This document shows, piece by piece, positions 35,231-43,704 of a DNA stretch of 64,000 nucleotides. Positions within the stretch are counted from its first letter, which is position 1, and each line of letters opens with the position of its first letter. Below the pieces are notes generated by a model. The model made no database searches and was not told the origin of the DNA. It was given only the letters and a program-made list of their open reading frames with translations. The DNA is taken from positions 186,001 through 250,000 of the forward strand of contig NZ_CP014597.1 in NCBI RefSeq assembly GCF_001687105.1. Reading direction: 5' to 3'. This stretch comes from Salipiger sp. CCB-MM3. GTDB lineage: Bacteria > Pseudomonadota > Alphaproteobacteria > Rhodobacterales > Rhodobacteraceae. The position numbers and the translations under genes are program-made.

Positions 35231-36472
35231 GTGAAGCTTAAGAGCACTCTCGCAGCGGCTGCCCTGGCGGCCGCTGCACTTTCTTCGGGAGCCGACGCGC
35301 AACAACAGCAGCCGGCGCCCGTTCGCATGGAAGTTGCTTTCAAGGTGGCTCTGAATTCGATCGCCACCGGTCACCCCGAGCAGGCCGTCAGGATTCTGCG
35401 AAAGATGCTTGCGGTCGATCCGGGTCTCGTCCGGGTTCGCCTTGAGCTCGCGCGCGCTCTCTACGAAGCGGGCGAGTACACGCAAGCCCAAGAACAATTC
35501 AGGATCGTCCTCTCCAGCGGTGAGCTTCCCGCTCCTGTACGTGCCAACGTCCTTCGGTTCCTGCGTGCGATTGATGAGGAGCGCGGTCTACGCACAAGTT
35601 TCTCAATCGGCCTCGAGGCGCCGCAGGGCGCTGGACGCAGCTACGATACTGATGACATCGACGTCGACTTTGGCGCTGGACCGCTGAAGTTCAAGATGGA
35701 CCGAGAAGACCCGCCACTTACGGGCCTAGCTCTCGCCGGTTCCTTTCGGAAGCAGTGGCCCCTCAAGACCTTCGAGAGCGGTGTGAACCTCACCGGATAC
35801 GTGCGCGGAAGCGCCGAGCTCTACGAGACAACCGGAACCGTATACGACAAGGAAACCGCTGAGGTTGCCACCGGCCTGCAGTTTACCTGGCCGCGAACCA
35901 CGACCTTTGTCGAAGCCACCGCGGGCACCACTTACCGCGACAAAGAGATGTCTGAGGAATACATTGGCGTGGGCTCCGGGCTCTCGTGGCGGACCCAAGC
36001 CGGTCTCACCACCGCCATCGAAGTTGATTTTCAGGATGTTTCCCTTGGTCGATATCCTGACGTCGACGCTCAGCGCACCAATGCGTCGGTCACCGTCGTG
36101 AAACCGCTACGCGGCCGTGACCAGGTTGCGGTGAAGCTCTCTTATCAGAGGCAGAACGCTGACCGCGCCGACCTTGCCTACGACTATGCCGAGCTTCGCG
36201 TAGGGCGCCGAACCGAGATCGGAGGTGGCTTTCTTCTCGAACCATCGGTGTTCGCTGAAGGCTTTTGGCAAGAGGAGGCTACACCCGGCCTGGCGGAGCC
36301 GCGCACCGAGCACGAGTTCGGCGTCGATCTCAGGCTAGACAAGACGGATACCTTCATCTTTGGGCGGTTCACCCCATACGTTGAAGTCGGACTCTCCAAG
36401 CGCACGAGTTCGATCGAAGCATACAGCTATCGGGACACCCACATCAGTGCCGGCCTGACGAGCGCGTTCTAA
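35231..36472 (+). CDS. Slam-like (DUF560) outer-membrane protein, type XI secretion
   Basis: 413 aa, GTG start 2 bp after the lipoprotein stop. Signal peptide ending 'GADA', then a TPR-like N-terminal domain ('AFKVALNSIATGHPEQAVRILRKMLAVDPGLVRVRLELARALYEAGEYTQAQEQFR' pattern, residues 35-115). A ~280-residue beta-barrel of alternating strands follows, ending 'ISAGLTSAF' with terminal Phe. This domain order and size fit Slam/T11SS proteins, which deliver TbpB-like lipoproteins to the cell surface. Confidence 0.8.
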   Translation: MKLKSTLAAAALAAAALSSGADAQQQQPAPVRMEVAFKVALNSIATGHPEQAVRILRKMLAVDPGLVRVRLELARALYEAGEYTQAQEQFRIVLSSGELPAPVRANVLRFLRAIDEERGLRTSFSIGLEAPQGAGRSYDTDDIDVDFGAGPLKFKMDREDPPLTGLALAGSFRKQWPLKTFESGVNLTGYVRGSAELYETTGTVYDKETAEVATGLQFTWPRTTTFVEATAGTTYRDKEMSEEYIGVGSGLSWRTQAGLTTAIEVDFQDVSLGRYPDVDAQRTNASVTVVKPLRGRDQVAVKLSYQRQNADRADLAYDYAELRVGRRTEIGGGFLLEPSVFAEGFWQEEATPGLAEPRTEHEFGVDLRLDKTDTFIFGRFTPYVEVGLSKRTSSIEAYSYRDTHISAGLTSAF

Positions 36473-36703
36473 GTTACCGGCCGACAAACTCGAAACCAAG
36501 GTGATCGTGGCCCTCCTCAAAGGGCTGCGATCAACCATTGCCAAATGGGGAAGCGAACTCCTGATTTGTCGGGTTGATTTTGACCACGCCAAATAGGGTG
36601 AAATTGTGTCCATCCTGATGTAGTATCCAGATCGGCCCTTCGCATATTCCGCGATCCACGGGCTACCATTTTGGATCCACACGCATTTTGAAACGATGGC
36701 CCC

Positions 36704-37834
36704 GTGATACAGAGCGATGATTTTTCGAGACTCACCACGACATTATTTTCAGCGGCGATGGGGGCATCTGGTTGGGATGCCTTCCTTGACGAGCTAACCC
36801 GGCAATCAGGCGGCGTGTGCACCCATATGTTCGGCTTCGACACTGAGGCTCAGATCAGCATGGGACTGACTGCGAGCGGATATGACCCCTCGTACATCGA
36901 GACCTACAACGCCCACTATGCCGAGAGAAATGCCTGGGCCCCGGGCTTCGCCGAGCATGATGCCGGCGTCTTCGTTGACTGCGAGCAGATGTGCCCCTCA
37001 ACCGAGCTGGCTCAGACCGAATTCTACAATGATTGGCTTCGACCTCAGGAAGAGATCAGCACCGGTGGAGGCGTACTTCTCTTCAAAGGTGACACACGGG
37101 TCTTCCTTCTTGGGGGAAATATCCGCGCCAAGGACGAGGATAAGCTAAAAGGCGGATGGACTGAGCTTGTACGACTGATGACCCCGCACATGCAGCAGGC
37201 GTTTGAAGTCAGCCGCGCGCTGGCCGGCGCCAAGCTTGAGACGATGATGGCCACCAGCCAGCGCCTCGGAGAGGTCCCTGGCATTGTCGTCCTGACCGAT
37301 ATTGGCCGTATTGTGTATGCCAACGGCATAGCCAGTGAGATGATCGACCGCGGGAGCCCGATTGGAGTGGACCTGATGGGACGCCTGCGGCTTGATGGAG
37401 GACGCCTGCCGATCCACCGCCTCCGAGATCATCTGCAGATCAGCGCGAAGACCGTGACGTTCACCCTTCATGGAGAAGACGATAGCAAGGACTATGAAAT
37501 ACGCCTCGTCCGCCTATCGCCTGACGCCTGCCCGTCCCTGTCGTTTATTCGGGCCCTTGGCGTATCCAGAGAGTGCTCCGTGCTGCTGATTACGGGCAGA
37601 GATCATGCACCCGATCTTGCATTCATCCTGAAAACTCGCTTCCAACTCACCGATGCCGAAGCTCATGTTGCCCTTCTTCTGGCCGAAGGCATGTCAACGC
37701 GCGAGATTTCCGAACAGCGCGAGGTCAGCATCCACACAGTTCGCCACCAGGTGAAAACGATCCTCCAGAAGGTCGGTGTCCGCCGGCAGACGGAGCTGGT
37801 TAGAACTCTGAGCGTAATTTCTGCAAGCGCATAG
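36704..37834 (+). CDS. LuxR-type transcriptional regulator (no AHL-binding domain recognised)
   Basis: 376 aa, GTG start. The C-terminal ~65 residues are a LuxR/GerE helix-turn-helix ('LTDAEAHVALLLAEGMSTREISEQREVSIHTVRHQVKTILQKVGVRRQTELVRTL' pattern). The N-terminal part is a long sensory region without the conserved AHL-binding Trp/Tyr set; residues ~195-235 ('VPGIVVLTDIGRIVYANGIASEMI') look PAS-like. It ends inside the palindrome that precedes PLP enzyme 2, and probably regulates that gene and enzyme 1. Confidence 0.82.
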   Translation: MIQSDDFSRLTTTLFSAAMGASGWDAFLDELTRQSGGVCTHMFGFDTEAQISMGLTASGYDPSYIETYNAHYAERNAWAPGFAEHDAGVFVDCEQMCPSTELAQTEFYNDWLRPQEEISTGGGVLLFKGDTRVFLLGGNIRAKDEDKLKGGWTELVRLMTPHMQQAFEVSRALAGAKLETMMATSQRLGEVPGIVVLTDIGRIVYANGIASEMIDRGSPIGVDLMGRLRLDGGRLPIHRLRDHLQISAKTVTFTLHGEDDSKDYEIRLVRLSPDACPSLSFIRALGVSRECSVLLITGRDHAPDLAFILKTRFQLTDAEAHVALLLAEGMSTREISEQREVSIHTVRHQVKTILQKVGVRRQTELVRTLSVISASA

Positions 37835-37848
37835 CCCAGCTGGGCGAT
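37831..37848. promoter_or_regulatory. 18-bp palindrome upstream of PLP enzyme 2 (putative LuxR-type box)
   Basis: ATAGCCCAGCTGGGCGAT, nearly perfect dyad symmetry, 16 of 18 positions identical to 23773-23790. A -10-like CAATAG lies 24 bp downstream and the ATG 59 bp away. The stop codon of the LuxR-type gene is inside the site. Confidence 0.55.
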
Positions 37849-37906
37849 GAGTCCCCCGCGAGCTTGAGCTGCAATAGGTCTCATATCCCAGTGAGGAGTG
37901 CTCGGA

Positions 37907-39199
37907 ATGAATGACCCAGTGCTGTTTGGCTCCGTGCCGGATTTTCTCGATTACACCGCGGCAGATGCTGCGATTAGGTTCGGACAACTCACTGCGTGGC
38001 TGGACGCGAGGCATGCTCAGGGGCTAGATCCGTATTCTCGCTCGACCTCCAGCCGCGTTGGGCCGCAGATCACTGCACATGGTCGTCTTGGAAGAACCTA
38101 TGAGGGGGTGAACTTCGCGTCTCAGGACTATCTCAACCTGTCGACACACCCCGCAGTAATGGAGGCAGCCAAGCAGGCGATCGACGCCTATGGCGTACAC
38201 AGTGCAGGCTCCTCAGCGTTAATGGGAAATACTCATGCCTCCCTTGAGCTCGAAAGGAAGCTTGCGGATTTCACTGGCTTCGCGGATTGCACGCTCTTTC
38301 CGACGGGTTGGGCCGCAGGCTACGGCATCATCAGGACCCTTGTCACTCCACAGGATCACGTAGTCATCGATGTCCTGGCACACGCTTGCCTCCATGAAGG
38401 GGCGAGAGCTGCAACCTCCATTGTCCACACCTTCCCCCACCTCTCAAACGAGGGTGTTGAACGGCGGCTCCGCAAAATCAGAGAGAGCGATGACAGCTGT
38501 TCCATAACGGTTGTGACCGAGACCGCCTACAGCATGGACTCTGACGTGCCGGACCTCCGCGGGCTTCAGACAATCTGCCGTCAGTATGGTGCCACCCTGG
38601 TCGTCGACTGCGCTCATGACCTTGGGGCCATCGGCGAGCATGGCGGGGGCTACCTGGAATTGCTGGGCATGACCGGCGGCGTCGACATCCTGATGGGATC
38701 GTTCTCAAAGACCTTCGCGTCCAACGGTGGCTTCGTGGCGACCAACCAGGCCGAGCTCAAGCTCGCCATCCGCTACACCTGTGGCCCGCACACGTTTTCC
38801 AACGCCATGTCCCCGGTCAATGCGAAGATCGTCTCTCGGTGCCTCGACATCATTCAGTCGGATGAGGGCTTTGCGCTTCGGCAAGACCTCCTGCGAAACA
38901 TCCGCTTAATGCGCACTCTTCTTTCGAACAGAGGCTTCACGGTTCTTGGCCGGGACAGCGCGATCGTGCCGGTTATCCTCGGCGACAGTGCGACCTCGCG
39001 CCTGATCACCAGAAGCACACTCGAGGCCGGGGGCATCGTGAACCTCGTGGAGTTCCCCGCAGTCGCCCGTAATTCCTGTCGTTGGCGTCTTCAGATGATG
39101 GCGCGCCACACGGACGTACAAATCCGGCACCTCGTTGACCTGGCCTGCGATGCAAGAGCAGGTCTCGCGCAGAACCCGAAATATCGAGCGGCTCTGTGA
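37907..39199 (+). CDS. PLP-dependent alpha-oxoamine synthase-like enzyme 2
   Basis: 430 aa, paralogue of the 23871 enzyme: 'VNFASQDYLNLSTHP', 'YGVHSAGSSALMGNT', 'LFPTGWAAGYGIIR', 'YSMDSDVPDL', 'VVDCAHDLGAIGEHGGG' and Schiff-base Lys in 'LMGSFSKTFASNGGF'. Again D-x-A-H-D. Start 37907 with GAGGAG 8 nt upstream; a GTG at 37898 is an alternative. No acyl-carrier or ketoreductase gene is adjacent, so product (biotin-type, sphingoid-like or a CqsA-type signal) is open. Confidence 0.85.
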   Translation: MNDPVLFGSVPDFLDYTAADAAIRFGQLTAWLDARHAQGLDPYSRSTSSRVGPQITAHGRLGRTYEGVNFASQDYLNLSTHPAVMEAAKQAIDAYGVHSAGSSALMGNTHASLELERKLADFTGFADCTLFPTGWAAGYGIIRTLVTPQDHVVIDVLAHACLHEGARAATSIVHTFPHLSNEGVERRLRKIRESDDSCSITVVTETAYSMDSDVPDLRGLQTICRQYGATLVVDCAHDLGAIGEHGGGYLELLGMTGGVDILMGSFSKTFASNGGFVATNQAELKLAIRYTCGPHTFSNAMSPVNAKIVSRCLDIIQSDEGFALRQDLLRNIRLMRTLLSNRGFTVLGRDSAIVPVILGDSATSRLITRSTLEAGGIVNLVEFPAVARNSCRWRLQMMARHTDVQIRHLVDLACDARAGLAQNPKYRAAL

Positions 39200-39321
39200 G
39201 CGGGTCTCTTGCGCTCGAGCCTTTCGACGCCTATCTTCAGCGCATGGCTTAGATTTTCCCTCCTGGCTTCGCACCGAGCGCCCGCAATTCCGCGGGCCGG
39301 TCAGCTATGGAGGTTTAGCCT

Positions 39322-39498
39322 TTGAAGCACAGCAAAATCGACGAACGCGAGAAAGCGTTCAAGCGCGACCGTGTGATCCGGACCGCCGAATGGGTCCTCG
39401 CGCAAGCCTACCGCCACGCCTATCGCGGTGAAATCATCGCCAGCCAGCTCCGCATCCAGAAAGATATTGTCAGAGAGATGGGGCGGCGGGCCAAGTAG
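39322..39498 (+). CDS. Small basic protein with TTG start
   Basis: 58 aa: 'LKHSKIDEREKAFKRDRVIRTAEWVLAQAYRHAYRGEIIASQL...' then 'DIVREMGRRAK'. GGAGG (39309-39313) lies 8 nt before TTG 39322, and a terminator follows the stop, both supporting expression. Helical, very basic. It follows PLP enzyme 2 by ~120 bp. Confidence 0.55.
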   Translation: MKHSKIDEREKAFKRDRVIRTAEWVLAQAYRHAYRGEIIASQLRIQKDIVREMGRRAK

Positions 39499-39504
39499 AG
39501 AAGC

Positions 39505-39533
39505 AAAGGGGCCGTCCTTCTGATGGCCCCTTT
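39505..39533 (+). terminator. Rho-independent terminator
   Basis: AAAGGGGCC (39505-39513) pairs with GGCCCCTTT (39525-39533). Ends the PLP enzyme 2/small protein unit. Nothing else is seen in 39534-39825. Confidence 0.8.
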
Positions 39534-39825
39534 CGCGAGGGATAGGACTTCAACACTGCGCCACTGAAGGCGCATCCTGGAGGGAGTGTTGGAGCCAGCC
39601 TCATTTGCAGAAGTCTATGTGCAAGACGCTGGTTCGATTGTCGCCTTTGCGCAGGGAGCTGACATCACTTGCTGAGGAACCATGCCCGTATCGGTCGACG
39701 CACCCGGCCCTAAGCGGACGGTCGCGTGTGCCTGTGTCGCCGCGCTGCAGCTCACTCAAAGCGGTCGTTGGGCATTATTGTCAACGCGCAAGTAGTTGAC
39801 GATTGGGAAATAAGGTAGGCCGCTG

Positions 39826-40611
39826 TTATTCCGTTGGAAATACGGACATTTTTCCCTCAAACCACCCCTGTCGATCGCCCCCTCCATATCGATTTACTGC
39901 CTTCGCTGACGGGTGTCCGGTTATCAAAAACAGGACACCCTGGTGGTCTGGTTGCAGCCTGCGGATGGCTCTCATGGGGCCGCTATCTCGGCGCCGGATG
40001 TTTAAATGAGCATCGTTAACTGGGCGGCCCAGGCCTATGACAACCCTTGCCCGGACAGTTCGGAGTTGCGCCGACAAGCGAAGAAGGTTTTCTGGAGATT
40101 CGACTTCCGACATCCGAGGTGTAGAACGCCGGTCTTGCTCACGCCACTTGGGGACGTGATGAGCATTCATGAGCGTATAGTCATCGATATGTAGAGAGCG
40201 AAAGTCAGGGGGCCGGAGACCATACATCTCCCCTTCTGCGAGTCTATTGAGCACCGCCAACAGGCTGCTGAGATTGATTCCTGATTGCCCTGCGAATGGA
40301 CGCTGTGGCCTTGCCGCCGATTCCTCCTGCCCTGGGCAGGCCCCAAGCAAAACCAAATCTGGACTTGCGTCTCCGCGGCGAAAATCTACAGAGTTTTGGC
40401 ACATGATTTCAACTATCCGCCCCGTAACTTTTGATCCAGTATTATCTGCTGATAGCTCTTGTAGCGTCAAGTTCGTCCCAGAGCCGACCTTCGTGCCAAG
40501 CGCGGCGGATAGCCAATCCCAGCCCAAGGTCTCGGTAACGGCGATCCACAGGCCAAGAGGAAGCCGATTTACACTAGAGTCGCTCCGAACGGCCGCTAGC
40601 GGACAAAGCAC
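39826..40611 (-). CDS. Uracil-DNA-glycosylase-fold protein
   Basis: 261 aa. 'PDLVLLGACPGQEESAARPQRPFAGQSGINLSSLLAVL' pattern matches motif A of family 4/5-like UDGs (G-x-x-P-G-x-x-E and R-P-F-x-G-x-[AS]-G). 'YTLMNAHHVPKW' and 'ITGHPSAKA' resemble the later substrate and [H]-P-S motifs. An N-terminal ~70-residue extension precedes the domain. Whether it excises uracil is uncertain. It starts ~170 bp from the divergent protease gene. Confidence 0.6.
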   Translation of the reverse strand: MLCPLAAVRSDSSVNRLPLGLWIAVTETLGWDWLSAALGTKVGSGTNLTLQELSADNTGSKVTGRIVEIMCQNSVDFRRGDASPDLVLLGACPGQEESAARPQRPFAGQSGINLSSLLAVLNRLAEGEMYGLRPPDFRSLHIDDYTLMNAHHVPKWREQDRRSTPRMSEVESPENLLRLSAQLRTVRARVVIGLGRPVNDAHLNIRRRDSGPMRAIRRLQPDHQGVLFLITGHPSAKAVNRYGGGDRQGWFEGKMSVFPTE

Positions 40612-40778
40612 GAATTCGTTGCGACTGCACCAAAGTCTGCGTTCGACACATTTGGGAGGTCAAAAACGGTTCTTATGGGTCCAAACATTAAAGCCCCGCA
40701 TTGACTTCTTCTACTTTCAGGTGTGACTGGCAAAGACCTAAATGCTAAATTGGTGACAGGTTCCGGAGGCAAGCAGGG

Positions 40779-41948
40779 ATGCGCCGTACATTTGCAATCA
40801 GTGTCTGTTTCGGGCTGCTACTTGTGTTGGCGTCCTCAAAGGTCGTTTTGTCGCAAGATACCGTCCAAACTGATGACATTGCGGCCAGATTGGTCGAAGC
40901 TGAGAATGCCCTCACCGGGCTGCAGGGTAAGCAAAAAGACTTCTGGGACAAACTTGAAGCCGCATCAGGATTGATAACTGGCGGTCTGGTTGCAATCATC
41001 GTCTTCATCGCGACGCAATGGCTCAACCACCGGCAAGGCAAGGCAGAGAATTTGCGGAGAGAAGAGCTTGCGTCGGCCGAGCGTGTGCGGGCGGAGGAGC
41101 TAAGGGCCTCTGAGACAGTAGAGCGAGAGAGAGATCGGACCAGTCAAGAATCTCAGAGTAGCCGGGACGCCCAAATCCTCAAAGTTCAAACCATACAGGG
41201 ATTGATCGTGTATTTGGCGTCGGATGATCCAAAGATGGTCAGCGCCGCTTTGGTGGCTGTTGAAGCGCTTGGCGACAGCGCGCTGTTTGAAAAGCTCGCT
41301 GTTCTGTTCCGAGGGAAGGGTTCGTTGGATGCAATATTCAGAGTGGCAGGCCAAAGAGATGAAATTTTCACAGGGCGGGCCGAGTTAGCTCTAAGTCAAG
41401 TCATCTCTGGCTATCAGAGTTCAATCGTAAAAGTCAGCGATATGGATGGCAAGCAAGTTGGTACAGGATTCTTCGTAAAAGATGGCAGCAACATTATCAC
41501 AACGAAGCACGTTATTGACATGCTGCCTACTATAACGGTTGAAACCGCCACCGGAGCAAAGTTGCGGGCGCGAGCACAAGCCATAAATGAAGAGTTTGAT
41601 CTAGCTCTCTTGATGGTTGATGACACCAGCAGCACACACCTTCCTGTCGACATAGATATCAAACCGAATATTTTCTCAAAAGTTGCAGTGCTCGGCATTC
41701 CCGGAGGTCGCGGCCTGACCGCAAGGTTGGGCGAGATAACATCTACAGAAGCTAACTTAACTGATTCACATCGCGGTATGATTGAGTTTCGAATGACCGC
41801 AGAACCAGGAATGTCCGGTTCGCCGGTTATCAACAGCGAAGGCAATGTGATCGGCGTCCTGATGGGTAGCGACCGGAATCGCGAACTTACCTATGCTGTT
41901 CCAATCGGTGCGGCTCAGGAAATGCTCCAGCTCGCATCGACTGATTGA
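40779..41948 (+). CDS. Membrane-anchored trypsin-like serine protease
   Basis: 389 aa. N-terminal hydrophobic segment (residues 5-25), a second TM helix ('GLITGGLVAIIVFIATQWL', ~64-82), a charged coiled coil (~85-130), a helical linker, then a trypsin-2-like domain with catalytic His244 ('ITTKHVI'), Asp274 ('EFDLALL') and Ser346 ('EPGMSGSP'). With signal-anchor topology the protease faces the cytoplasm. Such domains appear in quality control and in some defence systems; no clear partner is adjacent. Confidence 0.75.
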   Translation: MRRTFAISVCFGLLLVLASSKVVLSQDTVQTDDIAARLVEAENALTGLQGKQKDFWDKLEAASGLITGGLVAIIVFIATQWLNHRQGKAENLRREELASAERVRAEELRASETVERERDRTSQESQSSRDAQILKVQTIQGLIVYLASDDPKMVSAALVAVEALGDSALFEKLAVLFRGKGSLDAIFRVAGQRDEIFTGRAELALSQVISGYQSSIVKVSDMDGKQVGTGFFVKDGSNIITTKHVIDMLPTITVETATGAKLRARAQAINEEFDLALLMVDDTSSTHLPVDIDIKPNIFSKVAVLGIPGGRGLTARLGEITSTEANLTDSHRGMIEFRMTAEPGMSGSPVINSEGNVIGVLMGSDRNRELTYAVPIGAAQEMLQLASTD

Positions 41949-42196
41949 AGTGGCACTCCCGGGCTGCGTCGGACCACAAAACCGTGGCGAAGACGGTGTC
42001 TTTAGGCACGAGGTGTCCAGTTCCCGTGCCCTTCATACTCTCGCTAGGCCAGGCGTTTCGCAGCATGCGAGCGGCAGATAAGCGCTGGCTCCGGTGATGT
42101 AGAGCGCCTCGCCCGACCGGCGGCAAGGGGCTGGTGGCGACCATGTCACAGAGTCACTACTTGCTCGCCCTAGGCAGAGACCTAATCTGTTCGACC

Positions 42197-42337
42197 ATGA
42201 AAATGCGCAAGAAGTCAGAGCTCCCAACTAAGGTCTGCCCGGTATGCGGTCGCCCTTTCACATGGCGTAAGAAGTGGGCTCGGGATTGGGAGTACGTCAT
42301 TTACTGCTCAGACCGGTGCCGGCGATCGGCAAAGTGA
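42197..42337 (+). CDS. DUF2256-family zinc-ribbon-like protein
   Basis: 46 aa: '[20 protein letters not shown]' then '[21 protein letters not shown]', the full DUF2256 pattern with four Cys (CPxC and CSxxC) likely to bind zinc. The start may be at 42197 or two codons on; the long upstream extension is not conserved. Often found near FAD or photolyase-like genes; here the 41949-42196 stretch shows no gene I can support. Confidence 0.75.
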   Translation: MKMRKKSELPTKVCPVCGRPFTWRKKWARDWEYVIYCSDRCRRSAK

Positions 42338-42438
42338 GCGTGCTTGGATGCCACCAGCCCCGCTCTAAGCAAACACCAGCAGAGCGAGGTGCTCGTGCCC
42401 AGGCTGCCCACGATAGGCCGCCCGAGCCTTCCCATACT

Positions 42439-42454
42439 TTACCGAATACGGTAA
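42439..42454. promoter_or_regulatory. hipB operator-like palindrome O1
   Basis: TTACCGAATACGGTAA. It is the exact reverse complement of O3 at 42539, 100 bp away. Confidence 0.65.
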
Positions 42455-42488
42455 TTTTCACCTCGCAACGAGCCCTGAGCGTCGATTT

Positions 42489-42504
42489 TTACCTTAAACG
42501 ATAA
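42489..42504. promoter_or_regulatory. hipB operator-like palindrome O2 (degenerate)
   Basis: TTACCTTAAACGATAA, 12 of 16 positions shared with O1, exactly 50 bp from both O1 and O3. Confidence 0.45.
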
Positions 42505-42538
42505 ATGCATTGCTCTTCGGTGCGATCTCCCGTAGCGT

Positions 42539-42554
42539 TTACCGTATTCGGTAA
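42539..42554. promoter_or_regulatory. hipB operator-like palindrome O3
   Basis: TTACCGTATTCGGTAA, ending 11 bp before the hipB ATG, where bound antitoxin would block initiation. Confidence 0.65.
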
Positions 42555-42565
42555 GAGGCGGCGCC

Positions 42566-42856
42566 ATGAACATCGATGAGAACGGAGATATCTTGACCCG
42601 GGTCGGGGCTGAAATCCGGCGGCAGCGACAGGCCGCTTCTCTTAGCTTGCATGACCTCGCACTCTTGTCCGGCATCTCGAGCTCGGCCCTGTCGCTGATT
42701 GAGACCGGCAAACGCGATGCCCGGCTGAGCACTCTTGATAAGATCGCGCGCTCACTTGGCACCGACATCTCAACGCTCTGCTTCCGCTCGACTAAAGCGG
42801 ATCCTGCTCAGGTCGGGGATAAGGGCCCAGGCTATGATCTGAGTGGCTTCGAATGA
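42566..42856 (+). CDS. hipB: HipB-like antitoxin, XRE-family helix-turn-helix
   Basis: 96 aa. Cro/C1-type HTH: 'IRRQRQAASLSLHDLALLSGISSSALSLIETGKRDARLSTLDKIARSLG' pattern. It represses its own promoter and neutralises HipA. Its stop overlaps the hipA ATG by 4 nt. The toxin is broken, so this is now effectively a lone regulator. Confidence 0.85.
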   Translation: MNIDENGDILTRVGAEIRRQRQAASLSLHDLALLSGISSSALSLIETGKRDARLSTLDKIARSLGTDISTLCFRSTKADPAQVGDKGPGYDLSGFE

Positions 42857-43325
42857 GCGAGGTTGAAGTCTACTTTGGCCGTCTGCTTGTTGGGCGCATT
42901 GGTGTGGCTCCGGAAGGCGACTTGAGCTTTTCGTATGAGCCCGCATGGCGAGCCACCGAGGGCACCTTCCCGATCTCGCTTAGCATGCCGATCAAGACTG
43001 CAAGCTACCCGTCAAACATCATTTCGCCCTGGCTCGCAAACCTCCTCCCCGAGGAAGAGCAACTCGACATGCTGACGCGCTCTCTGGGACGCTCACGAGC
43101 GGATATCCTGGGCCTCCTATCGGACATCGGCGGCGACACAGCTGGGGCGCTGTCGTTTGGAGAACCGAGCGATCCAACCGCTTGGCAGTATAGCCCGCTT
43201 ACCGAGTTTTACGGGACAAAAGACGCCGCAGAAGCTCTTGAAAAGCACATTGCGGACCTCGATCACAGACCATTCCTTGCCGGAGAAGAAGGCGTCCGCT
43301 TGTCCTTGGCCGGCGGACAGAAAAA
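42853..43325 (+). pseudogene. hipA: HipA-like toxin kinase, truncated by IS copy 2
   Basis: Only ~158 N-terminal residues remain: 'VEVYFGRLLVGRIGVAPEGDLSFSYEPAW', 'FPISLSMPI', 'ANLLPEE', 'LGLLSDIGGDTAGALSF' and 'GVRLSLAGGQK', the conserved piece just before the kinase domain. The serine/threonine kinase catalytic half is lost at the IS border (43326). The frame runs into the IS and stops at 43419, so no active toxin can be made. Confidence 0.85.
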
Positions 43326-43402
43326 TGAGCCAGCCCCTTTGAAGTGGTCCACCCACGAAGCCGGAAATCCGATAGGATTTCGGCGAACAGGAGGAGTATG
43401 GA

Positions 43403-43681
43403 ATGGCTGGAAAGCGTGAGAAGCCTGAAGACATTGTCACCAAGCTGCGCCAGGTCGAGGTGTTGCACGGCCAGGGCCTGTCGATGGCCGATGCGGTGCG
43501 ACAGATAGGGATATCGCAGCACACGTTCTACCGGTGGCGTAAGCAGTATGGCGGTATGAACCGGGCACAGTTGTCGCGGCTGAAGGACCTCGAGAAGGAG
43601 AACCTGAGGCTGCGGCGGGCGGTATCTGACCTGACGCTCGAGAAGTTGATCCTGGCTGAGGCTGCCCAGGGAAACTTCTAA
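43403..43681 (+). CDS. IS3-family transposase OrfA (copy 2)
   Basis: 92 aa, two residues different from copies 1 and 3 near the C-terminus (RLKDLEKE and LILAEAA). Same HTH and zipper. Confidence 0.9.
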   Translation: MAGKREKPEDIVTKLRQVEVLHGQGLSMADAVRQIGISQHTFYRWRKQYGGMNRAQLSRLKDLEKENLRLRRAVSDLTLEKLILAEAAQGNF

Positions 43682-43704
43682 GCCCTTCGCGCCGCCGCGA
43701 GTGC

